Positions 9,870-17,676 of a stretch of DNA of 64,000 nt are shown piece after piece. Origin of the DNA: Thioalkalivibrio sp. ALE31 (lineage in GTDB: Bacteria > Pseudomonadota > Gammaproteobacteria > Ectothiorhodospirales > Ectothiorhodospiraceae); the NCBI RefSeq assembly GCF_000377405.1, contig NZ_KB905021.1:334038-398037 (forward strand), given 5' to 3'. The notes beneath the pieces are model-generated. The model was not told the DNA's origin. It did no database searches and saw only the letters and a program-made list of their open reading frames with translations. A program made the translations under genes and the position numbers. Each line of letters starts with the position of its first letter. The first letter of the stretch is position 1.

Positions 9870-11632
9870 GGGGAATTCGTCGTGCCTGCGGGCATGGCGA
9901 GGGGTTTCTGCGGCGGCTGTTCGTCCGCCGCGCGGGTCGGGCCCTGCTGGCCGGGGCGCGAGCGGCCGATGGTCACGGACAGCAGGATAACGGGAACCAG
10001 GCCCACCAGCACGATCGCCAGTGCGGCGGAGGAGGATTCGGCCAGGCGTTCGTCGCCGGCCAGCTCGAAGGCGCGCACCGCGAGGGTGTTGAAGTCGAAC
10101 GGGCGCAGGATCAGCGTGGCGGGCAGCTCCTTGAGTACGTCGACGAACACCAGCAGCAGCGCGGTCAGCAGGGTGCCGCGCATGATCGGCAGGTGCACCC
10201 GCGTCAGGGTCTGCAGGGGGCGCATCCCGAGCGAGCGGGCGGCGTCATCCATGCTCGGCTGGATCTTGCCCAGCCCCGCCTCGACCGTCTGCAGCGAGAC
10301 CGCCAGGAAGCGCACGGTGTAGGCGAACAGCAGGGCGAACACCGTGCCGGACAGCAGCAAGCCGGTGGACAGCCCGAAGGTGTCGCGCATGAAGCCGTCC
10401 AGGGCGTTGTCGAAGGCGGCAAACGGGATCATCACGCCGATCGCGATCACGATGCCGGGCACCGCATAGCCCATCCCGGCGACGCGTACAGCGGCGTTCG
10501 TGAAACGACCGCCTTCCATGCGCCGGGCATAGGCAAGGAGCAGGGCCAGGGCGACGGCGATCACGGCAGCCGCGATCGCCAGCCAGAAGCTGTTGAAGAC
10601 CAGGCGCCCGAAGGCCGGGTTCATCCAGTGGTCGGTGGTCTGCATGGTCCACAGGCCGAGCTGGAGGGCCGGCAGCAGGAAGCCCAGCAGCACTGGCAGC
10701 AGGCAGCCGACGAAGGCCGCGGCCCCCTTCCAGCCGCGCAGTTGATAGCGCGGAAGGGTGGAGTAGCGGCGGCTGGTGTGATGGAAGCGTGCCCGAGCCC
10801 GGGACCAGCGTTCCAGCACGATCAGCACGAAGACGAAGGTCAGCAGTACGGCCGACAGCTGGGCGGCGGCGGCCGGGTCGCCCAGGCCGTACCAGGTGCG
10901 GAAGATCCCGGTGGTGAAGGTGCTGACGCCGAAGTAGGCGACCGTGCCGTAGTCGGCCAGGACCTCCATCAGGGCGAGGGTCAGTCCGGCGATGATGGCC
11001 GGGCGCGCGAGCGGCAGGGCGACCCGGCGAAAACCGCCGAACGGGCCGGCGCCCAGGGTGCGGGAGACCTCCAGAACGCACACCGACTGTTCCAGGAAGG
11101 CGGCCCGGCTGAGCAGGTAGACATAGGGGTACAGCACCAGTGTGAGCATGGCCATGGCGCCGCCGAGCGAGCGGATCTCGGGGAACCAGTATTCGCCGTA
11201 GCCCAGGCCGGTCAGGTCGCGGATCAGCACCTGTACCGGGCCGCTGAAATCCAGCATGCCGGTATAGGTATAGGCAATGATGTAGGCCGGCATGGCCAGC
11301 GGCAGCATCAGCGCCCACTGGAAGATGCCGCGCCCGGGAAAGTCGCAGACGCTGACCAGCCAGGCCACCGGCACCCCGATCAGCAGGACCCCGATACCGA
11401 CCCCGATCAGCAGCGCCAGGGAATTGAACACGTAATCCGCGAGGACAGTCTCGCGCAGATGGGTCCAGACCTCCCCGGCGGGGATGAATACGTGCCCGAA
11501 GATGACCAGGATCGGCAGGGCGAGGGTCAGCGCCACGACGAGGGCAATCGCCGTCCACGGACTCGACGGCAGGCGCCGGCGGGTCGCGTGGGGTGCCGCT
11601 GGGGCGGCCGTACTGGTCGTCTGTGCGCTCAT
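9866..11632 (-). CDS. fbpB: Ferric iron ABC transporter permease FbpB (fused two-domain)
   Basis: 588 residues, with two homologous halves each of about six membrane segments, as in FbpB/SfuB, where one chain supplies both permease domains. Conserved EAA-loop regions are visible: EVSRTLGAGPFGGFRRVALP in the first half and DDAARSLGMRPLQTLTRVHLP in the second. These dock to FbpC. It moves iron delivered by the periplasmic binding protein across the inner membrane. It lies downstream of fbpA, separated by about 180 bases that contain a terminator hairpin, so fbpBC may be transcribed less than fbpA or from its own promoter. Confidence 0.93.
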   Translation of the reverse strand: MSAQTTSTAAPAAPHATRRRLPSSPWTAIALVVALTLALPILVIFGHVFIPAGEVWTHLRETVLADYVFNSLALLIGVGIGVLLIGVPVAWLVSVCDFPGRGIFQWALMLPLAMPAYIIAYTYTGMLDFSGPVQVLIRDLTGLGYGEYWFPEIRSLGGAMAMLTLVLYPYVYLLSRAAFLEQSVCVLEVSRTLGAGPFGGFRRVALPLARPAIIAGLTLALMEVLADYGTVAYFGVSTFTTGIFRTWYGLGDPAAAAQLSAVLLTFVFVLIVLERWSRARARFHHTSRRYSTLPRYQLRGWKGAAAFVGCLLPVLLGFLLPALQLGLWTMQTTDHWMNPAFGRLVFNSFWLAIAAAVIAVALALLLAYARRMEGGRFTNAAVRVAGMGYAVPGIVIAIGVMIPFAAFDNALDGFMRDTFGLSTGLLLSGTVFALLFAYTVRFLAVSLQTVEAGLGKIQPSMDDAARSLGMRPLQTLTRVHLPIMRGTLLTALLLVFVDVLKELPATLILRPFDFNTLAVRAFELAGDERLAESSSAALAIVLVGLVPVILLSVTIGRSRPGQQGPTRAADEQPPQKPLAMPAGTTNSP

Positions 11633-11755
11633 GGAGTGCGAATAGTAAAGGTTCTTGTTTCGAATACCACTATGGCCGCTTCAGGACTGGCGGATTAACG
11701 CCGGCGCGATGGCGGGCTCTTTGCATCCGAGTCTCCGATGTCTTCCGGAGTGCAA

Positions 11756-11783
11756 ACAAAACGCCCCCGGAGGGCCGGGGGCG
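11756..11783 (-). terminator. Terminator after fbpA (minus strand)
   Basis: On the minus strand a perfect 9-bp stem CGCCCCCGG / CCGGGGGCG with a 4-base loop is followed by TTTTGT. It lies about 30 bases past the fbpA stop and before fbpB. Partial read-through here would give more binding protein than permease. Confidence 0.85.
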
Positions 11784-11813
11784 AGTGGGGGTACATAGTG
11801 TGATGGGGCAGAC

Positions 11814-12851
11814 TCAGCGCCAGCGGGCCCGATCCATCACGCGCACGGCCTCGGCGTTGTGGTTGCCCAGCCGGTAGAGCTCGATGTTGTCGGCCTTGAA
11901 GTCGCCGAATCCCTGAAGGATCTCGCTCGCCGGGACGTCGTCGCGGATCGGGTACTCCTGGTTGACCTCGGCGTACCACTCCTGGGCCTCGGTGGCGGAG
12001 AGGAACTCCAGCAGGCGGATCGCGTTGTCCCGGTTCGGGGCGTGCGCGGTGACACCGGCGCCGCTGATGTTGACGTGCGTACCGCGGTCGTCCTGGTTGG
12101 GCCAGAAGACGCCGATCTGTTCGGCGACTTCGCGGTCACGCCCTTCGCCGTCCAGCATCAGGCCCAGGTAGTAGGTGTTGGCGATCGCGATGTCGCAGAC
12201 CCCGTCGGCCACCGCGCGGATCTGGTCGCGATCTCCGCCCTGCGGCTGGCGCGCCATGTTGGCGACGATTCCGTTGGCCCACTCCTGGGCGGCGTCGGTG
12301 CCCTCGGTCGCGATCATCGCGGCCACCAGCGACTGGTTGTAGACGTTGCTGGAGGAACGGATGCAGATGCGGCCTTCCCATTGGCTATCGGTCAGGGCCT
12401 CGTAGGTCGACAGCTCGGAGGGGTCGACGCGATCCTTGTGATAAAGGATCGGGCGGGCCCGCGAGGACAGGCCGAACCACAGCCCGTCGGGGTCGCGATA
12501 ACGTTCGGGGATGTTCTCGTGCAGCACCTCGGACTCGATTCCCTGCAGCACGCCGGCCTCGCGGGCCTGATGCAGGCGCGCCGCATCCACGGTGATGAAG
12601 ACATCGGCCGGGGAGTTGCGGCCCTCGTGGCGCAGGCGCTGGAGCAGGCTGTCCGCACCGCCGGTCACCAGGTTGACCTGAATGCCGGTCTGATCGGTGA
12701 AGTCGTCGAGCAGCGGCTTGATCAGGTTCTCCTGGCGCGCCGAATAGAGGTTGACCTCGTCCTGATCGGCGGGGCTGCAGCCGACCAGCGGCATGCTGAC
12801 GGCGATGGCCGCGGCGGTGCCGATCAGCCAGGCAAGTGGACGAAGCGTCAT
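11814..12851 (-). CDS. fbpA: Ferric iron ABC transporter substrate-binding lipoprotein FbpA
   Basis: 345 residues from the ATG at 12851, which has a GAGGA site 8-9 bases upstream; an in-frame ATG at 12866 lacks one. The N-terminus is a lipoprotein signal with lipobox LVGC at about residues 22-25, so the binding protein should be anchored to a membrane instead of free in the periplasm. The body is a class-II periplasmic binding fold of the FbpA family: VNLYSARQ near the start, GGADSLLQRL, and the twin-tyrosine iron-ligand motif NTYYLGL. It captures Fe(III) and hands it to FbpB/FbpC. The gene is transcribed away from glnE, with a candidate Fur site in between. Confidence 0.93.
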   Translation of the reverse strand: MTLRPLAWLIGTAAAIAVSMPLVGCSPADQDEVNLYSARQENLIKPLLDDFTDQTGIQVNLVTGGADSLLQRLRHEGRNSPADVFITVDAARLHQAREAGVLQGIESEVLHENIPERYRDPDGLWFGLSSRARPILYHKDRVDPSELSTYEALTDSQWEGRICIRSSSNVYNQSLVAAMIATEGTDAAQEWANGIVANMARQPQGGDRDQIRAVADGVCDIAIANTYYLGLMLDGEGRDREVAEQIGVFWPNQDDRGTHVNISGAGVTAHAPNRDNAIRLLEFLSATEAQEWYAEVNQEYPIRDDVPASEILQGFGDFKADNIELYRLGNHNAEAVRVMDRARWR

Positions 12852-12899
12852 GGTGCGGTTCCTCATTGAACAATGGTCAGGTATTGGTATCTAGTAGAC

Positions 12900-12918
12900 G
12901 AGAACGATTGTTATTTGT
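12900..12918 (-). promoter_or_regulatory. Candidate Fur box upstream of fbpA
   Basis: Read on the minus strand, ACAAATAACAATCGTTCTC matches the classical 19-base Fur consensus GATAATGATAATCATTATC at 12 of 19 positions. It also forms part of a GAGAAC-N13-GTTCTC dyad (12900-12924). It sits about 50 bases upstream of the fbpA start, where an iron-responsive repressor site is expected. Inferred from sequence only. Confidence 0.55.
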
Positions 12919-13003
12919 GTTCTCATCCCGTGTCAATACCCATTGGGTCGGCGGCGCGCTGGGCCGGGCACCCAATCGGGTGCAACGCTGATAGGCTTGG
13001 CAC

Positions 13004-15931
13004 ATGGACAAGCCTCTGCCCGAATCCCCCGCGTCCCTGCCCGCGTCGTTGCAGCAGGAGGTTCGCGACCTGCTGGCCGAGCTGGATGAGAAATGCGCCT
13101 GGCCGGATACCTTCCTCGCGGCGACGCCCGTGGCGCTGGCCTTCAGCCATTACCTGGCGCAGACGGTGCGCCAGCACCCGGAATACCTGCTCGAGGCCCT
13201 GGACCCGGAGGGCCGGGTGGCGGCCTGTGACGATGCCGCTTTCGAACGCACCCTCCAGGCGCGACTGGAGGGTGCCGCCGACGAGGCCGCGCTGCGGCAT
13301 GTGCTGCGCGAGACCCGGCATCGCGAGATGATCCGCGTGGCCTGGCGCGATCTGTCGGGCCAGGCAGGCCTCGACGAGGTGATGCACGACCTGAGCCGGC
13401 TGGCCCGATCCCTGATCGAGGGCGGGCTGCAGTGGCTGGACCGGCACTTGCAGGAGCGTTACGGCCAGCCCCGCGGGCCGGCGGGCGAGGCCCAGTCCAT
13501 GGTGGTCCTGGGGCTGGGCAAGCTGGGGGGCGGCGAGCTCAATTTCTCCTCCGACATCGATCTGATCTTCGCCTTCGAGGAGGCGGGCGAGACCGATGGC
13601 GAACGGGTGATCGAGAACCAGGCGTTTTTCCAGCGCCTGGGGCGGCAGTTGATCGCGGTGCTGTCGGATGTGACCGCGGATGGCTTCTGCTATCGCGTGG
13701 ACATGCGCCTGCGTCCCTTCGGCGATTCCGGCCCGCTGGTGATGCACTTCGACGCCATGGAGGACTACTACCAGGCACACGGGCGCGAGTGGGAGCGCTA
13801 CGCCCTGATCAAGGCCAGCCCGCTGGCGGGCGACCCCGAGGCCGGCGCGCGGCTGATGCGGCGGCTGCGCCCGTTCATCTATCGGCGTTACCTGGACTAC
13901 GGCACCCTCGCCAACCTGCGCGAGCTGAAGCAGATGATCAACGACGAGTCGGCGCGGCGCGGCCGGTTCGAGGACGTGAAGCACGGCGAGGGCGGGATCC
14001 GTGAGGTCGAGTTCATCGCGCAGTCGTTCCAGCTGATCCGGGGCGGACGCGACCAGGCGCTGCAGCGTCGCGACCTGCTGGGCGTGATGGGGGTGCTGCG
14101 CGAGCGCGAGCTCCTGCCGGCCTACGCGGTCGAGCAGCTGGAGCGTTCCTATCGCTTCCTGCGCCGCGTGGAGAATCGCCTGCAGATGCTGAATGATCAG
14201 CAGACGCACCGCCTGCCCTCCAACGGGGATGACCGCCACCGCCTGGCGCTGTCGCTGGGTTTCGACGACGAGGCCGCGTTCGAGATGGCGCTGCTGCGCG
14301 AGCAGCGGCGGGTGCATGCCCACTTCGAGCAGGTCTTCAGCGCCCCGCAGCGCGCGGACGGGGCGGCCATGGAGGCCTCGCCGGAGGCGGATCGCGAGCA
14401 GCAGCTGAATCGTCTCTGGCAGGGCGCGCTCCCGGAGGATGACGCCCGCGCGGTACTGGAGACGATGGACTTCCAGCATGCGGACGAGGCCCTGCGCGGC
14501 ATCGCCGATCTACGCGAGAGCCCGGGCGTGCGTGCGATGAGCGTGACCGGGCGCCAGCGGCTGGACCGCCTGATGCCGCTGCTGATCGGGGCCATCGCGG
14601 AGATGGAGGCCCCGGATGCGGTGCTGCCCCGGGCCCTGCAGATGGTGCGCACCATTGCCCGGCGTTCGGTCTACCTGTCGCTGCTGGTGGAAAACCCGCT
14701 GGCGCTGTCCCGGTTGGTGAAGCTGGTGGCCGCCAGCCCGTGGATCAACGAACAGCTGACCCGGCATCCGGTGCTGCTGGACGAGCTGCTGGATCCGCGT
14801 GCGCTCTACGCACCGCCGGATCGCGACGGGCTGCGCGAGGAGCTGGAGGCCGAACTGGCGCAGTTTCCCGAGCAGGACCACGAACAGATGCTGGACCGCC
14901 TGCGGCAGTTCAAGCAGGTGCAGACGCTGCGCGTGGCGGCCGCCGACATCATGGGCTTCCTGCCGCTGATGAAGGTCTCCGATCACCTGACCTGGCTTGC
15001 CGAGGTCCTGCTGGAGCGGGTGCTGCAACTGGCGTGGGAGAAGATGGTCGAGCGCCACGGCGAGCCGCAGTGCGGGGCGTCGGACGCGCGGCGGGTGGCG
15101 CGCTTCGCGGTGATTGGCTACGGCAAGCTGGGCGGCTTCGAGCTGGGCTACGGTTCGGATCTGGACGTGGTGTTCCTGCACGACAGTGAAGGGGACGAAG
15201 CGCAGACGGCGGGCCCGAAGGTGATCGACAACACCGAGTTCTTCGCGCGGGTGGCCCAGCGGGTGGTGCACCTGCTGGGGGCCTTTACCCCGGCGGGCCG
15301 CCTGTACGAGGTGGATACCCGGCTGCGGCCCAGTGGCACGGCGGGATTGCTGGTCAGTGGCCTGCAGGCGTTCCGGCGCTACCAGGACGAGTCCGCCTGG
15401 ACCTGGGAACACCAGGCGCTGGTGCGGGCCCGCTTCGTGACCGGCGATGCCGAGCTGGGCGAGCGCTTTCACGCCCTGCGCCGCGAGGTCCTGACCCGCG
15501 AGCGCGACGCCGGGGCGCTGCGGGCCGAGGTCGTCGAGATGCGCGATCGCATGCTGGCGGAACACGCCTCGAAGAAGGGCCAGGGCTTCCATCTCAAGCG
15601 CGACCGTGGCGGTATCACTGATATTGAATTCATGGTTCAATACTGGGTTTTGGTATCCGCGCACGAGCACCCCGCCGTCTGCGACTGGCCGGACAAGATC
15701 CGCACGCTGGAGGCGCTCGGGCGCGAGGGTGTGATCGACGCGAGCCTGAGCGCGGCGCTGGCGGATGCCTACCGGGATCTGCGCAATCGCATCCACCGCC
15801 TCACGCTGGCGGGGTCGGATGCCCGAGTCGAGGCGCCCGACGACGCGCTCTGCGCCGTGCGCGATCGCGTGATCGAAGCCTGGAATGACCTGTTCGGCGA
15901 GCCGCAAACGGCCGCGAACCAGAACGCATAG
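13004..15931 (+). CDS. glnE: Bifunctional glutamine synthetase adenylyltransferase/deadenylase
   Basis: 975 residues, close to the usual 945-985. GlnE adds or removes AMP on glutamine synthetase in response to PII and glutamine. The two nucleotidyltransferase domains are both intact. The N-terminal deadenylase domain has GLGKLGGGELNFSSDIDL (about residue 170). The C-terminal adenylyltransferase domain has GYGKLGGFELGYGSDLDVV (about residue 705). The helical linker and the C-terminal DIEFMVQYWVL region are present. It is followed 12 bases later by ilvE, the common gammaproteobacterial order, so the two are probably cotranscribed. Confidence 0.97.
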   Translation: MDKPLPESPASLPASLQQEVRDLLAELDEKCAWPDTFLAATPVALAFSHYLAQTVRQHPEYLLEALDPEGRVAACDDAAFERTLQARLEGAADEAALRHVLRETRHREMIRVAWRDLSGQAGLDEVMHDLSRLARSLIEGGLQWLDRHLQERYGQPRGPAGEAQSMVVLGLGKLGGGELNFSSDIDLIFAFEEAGETDGERVIENQAFFQRLGRQLIAVLSDVTADGFCYRVDMRLRPFGDSGPLVMHFDAMEDYYQAHGREWERYALIKASPLAGDPEAGARLMRRLRPFIYRRYLDYGTLANLRELKQMINDESARRGRFEDVKHGEGGIREVEFIAQSFQLIRGGRDQALQRRDLLGVMGVLRERELLPAYAVEQLERSYRFLRRVENRLQMLNDQQTHRLPSNGDDRHRLALSLGFDDEAAFEMALLREQRRVHAHFEQVFSAPQRADGAAMEASPEADREQQLNRLWQGALPEDDARAVLETMDFQHADEALRGIADLRESPGVRAMSVTGRQRLDRLMPLLIGAIAEMEAPDAVLPRALQMVRTIARRSVYLSLLVENPLALSRLVKLVAASPWINEQLTRHPVLLDELLDPRALYAPPDRDGLREELEAELAQFPEQDHEQMLDRLRQFKQVQTLRVAAADIMGFLPLMKVSDHLTWLAEVLLERVLQLAWEKMVERHGEPQCGASDARRVARFAVIGYGKLGGFELGYGSDLDVVFLHDSEGDEAQTAGPKVIDNTEFFARVAQRVVHLLGAFTPAGRLYEVDTRLRPSGTAGLLVSGLQAFRRYQDESAWTWEHQALVRARFVTGDAELGERFHALRREVLTRERDAGALRAEVVEMRDRMLAEHASKKGQGFHLKRDRGGITDIEFMVQYWVLVSAHEHPAVCDWPDKIRTLEALGREGVIDASLSAALADAYRDLRNRIHRLTLAGSDARVEAPDDALCAVRDRVIEAWNDLFGEPQTAANQNA

Positions 15932-15943
15932 AGGAACAAGACG

Positions 15944-16864
15944 ATGTCGATGGCCGACCGCGACGGGGTGATCTGGCTGGACGGGCAGATGGTGCCCTGG
16001 CGCGAGGCGCAGACCCACGTACTGACCCACACCCTGCACTACGGCATGGGGGTGTTCGAGGGCGTGCGCGCCTACAAGACCGCGCGGGGCCCGGCGATCT
16101 TCCGCCTGCAGGATCACACCCGACGGCTGTTCAACTCGGCCAAGATCGTCGGGATGACCATCCCCTACACCGCCGAGGCGCTGAACGAGGCGCAGATCGC
16201 GTCCGTGCGCGACAACGGACTGGAAAGCGCCTACCTGCGGCCGATGTGTTTTCTCGGCTCCGAGGGCATGGGGCTGCGCGCCGACAACCTGCTGGTGCAC
16301 GCGATGGTCGCGGCCTGGCACTGGGGCAGCTACCTGGGCGACGAGGGGATCGAGAAGGGAATCCGCATCCGCACCTCTTCCTACAGCCGCCACCACGTGA
16401 ACGTGACCATGTGCAAGGCCAAGGCCAACGGCAACTACATGAACTCCATGATGGCCCTGCAGGAGGCCACCCGCTGCGGCTACGACGAGGCCATGCTGCT
16501 GGATACCGAGGGCTTCGTGGCCGAGGGCAGTGGCGAGAACATCTTCATCGTGCACGACGGCGTGCTGTTTACCCCGGACCTGACCTCCGCGCTGGACGGC
16601 ATCACCCGCCGCACGGTGATCGAGCTGGCGCGTGAGGAGGGGCTGGAGGTCATTGAGAAGCGCATCACCCGCGACGAGGTGTACATTGCCGACGAGGCCT
16701 TTTTCACTGGCACCGCCGCCGAGGTGACCCCGATCCGCGAGGTCGACGATCGCCCGATCGGCACCGGCACCCGCGGCCCGATCACCGAGCGCCTGCAGTC
16801 ACGCTACTTCGACGTGGTGCAGGGGCGCGACAGCCGCCACGAGGGCTGGCTGACCTTCGTCTGA
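15944..16864 (+). CDS. ilvE: Branched-chain amino acid aminotransferase
   Basis: 306 residues. It is a fold-type IV PLP enzyme catalysing the last step of Val, Leu and Ile synthesis with glutamate as amino donor. Evidence includes HYGMGVFEGVRAY near the N-terminus, the PLP-lysine region KAKANGNYMNSMMALQEA, EGSGENIFIV, and the C-terminal TGTAAEVTPIREVD. A GAGGAA site precedes the ATG, 12 bases after the glnE stop. The sequence is of the short proteobacterial IlvE type (300-310 residues). Confidence 0.96.
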   Translation: MSMADRDGVIWLDGQMVPWREAQTHVLTHTLHYGMGVFEGVRAYKTARGPAIFRLQDHTRRLFNSAKIVGMTIPYTAEALNEAQIASVRDNGLESAYLRPMCFLGSEGMGLRADNLLVHAMVAAWHWGSYLGDEGIEKGIRIRTSSYSRHHVNVTMCKAKANGNYMNSMMALQEATRCGYDEAMLLDTEGFVAEGSGENIFIVHDGVLFTPDLTSALDGITRRTVIELAREEGLEVIEKRITRDEVYIADEAFFTGTAAEVTPIREVDDRPIGTGTRGPITERLQSRYFDVVQGRDSRHEGWLTFV

Positions 16865-16903
16865 GGCGCCCGAATTTTCCGTCAACCGGAAGCGAGAAGA
16901 ATC

Positions 16904-17125
16904 ATGGTGAATCCCGATACCGCCCACCATCAGGACCAGTACCAGACACCGAACGCGCAGACCGAGATCACGGTCACGCGCAAGGACCTGCCGCTGCACT
17001 GCCCCACGCCCAAGATGGCCCTGTGGGCCTCGCACCCGCGTGTCTTCCTCCCGATCGACGAGACTCCGGACGGCCGCTTCCAGTGCCCCTACTGCGGCAC
17101 CCAGTTCATCCTGAAGGACGATTAA
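16904..17125 (+). CDS. Small zinc-finger (zf-CHCC) domain protein
   Basis: 73 residues. The C-terminal half carries a zinc-finger pattern: LHCPTP...SHPRVFLPI...FQCPYCGTQFIL, i.e. Cys-His-Cys-Cys ligands of the zf-CHCC family, related to the accessory subunit NDUFS6 of mitochondrial complex I. In gammaproteobacteria this family is often found directly after ilvE, as here. Its function in bacteria is not settled. A Shine-Dalgarno-like AGCGAGA lies before the ATG. Confidence 0.85.
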   Translation: MVNPDTAHHQDQYQTPNAQTEITVTRKDLPLHCPTPKMALWASHPRVFLPIDETPDGRFQCPYCGTQFILKDD

Positions 17126-17128
17126 ACA

Positions 17129-17676
17129 GTCAGTCGCTGTTGCGTGTGGTTTGTCCGCGGCAGACTCCAGGCCGTCACACTCTGATACCGTCTGTGAGCG
17201 CCCGTTCTGATCAGGGGGCGGCCGGTTCACCTGTTGCTGACTGGAGATGGGCCATCGAAGACCGAGTTGCAGGCCCAGGCCAGAGATTCTGAAGCGGCCG
17301 GCCGGATCCATTGCCTGGGCTGGTAACACAATCCGAGCCCCAGCTTTTATCTGGCGGACCTTTTGGTGTGCCCCTCGCGGCATGAGCCGCTGGGCAATGT
17401 TCTGCTTGAGGCCTGAGCGCATCGTGGCCCGATCGCTTCAATCCGTACCCTTGGTGCGCTAGAGCTCATCGTGGATGGGGTTTCGAGCTTGCTGTGCGAT
17501 ATCGAGGTTCCGGACAGATGACCGCGCAAATGCAGGCCACCTTGCAGGCTGCGCCTTCCCAGCGTGAGCTGCTGATCGTGAAGGGCCTGCGCGCGCTGGA
17601 TGTGCGCTTTAGCGAGCGGGCGGTTGTGCAGGCCTATCAGGGCCTGTACCAGCAGTTATTGGAGAGGTTTCGCTGA
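17129..17676 (+). pseudogene. Decayed family-4 glycosyltransferase (C-terminal domain remnant)
   Basis: No intact gene occupies this stretch, but translated pieces in successive frames read as the C-terminal half of a GT-B glycosyltransferase. One frame gives GRLQAVTL, a stop, then PVHLLLTGDGPSKTELQAQA and GRIHCLGW before a stop at about 17324. After a frame change comes FYLADLLVCPSRHEPLGN with VLLEA, then a TGA where the family usually has Trp, then AHRGPIASIRTLGALELIVD. Another stop at about 17519 is followed by ALDVRFSERAVVQAYQGLY to the end. The N-terminal domain is missing. At least four internal stops and one frameshift rule out a working protein. Its end abuts asnB. Confidence 0.85.

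Noticed and set aside
11633-11755. Second Fur box before fbpB
   Set aside because: The AT-rich stretch near 11640-11670 matches the Fur consensus poorly.
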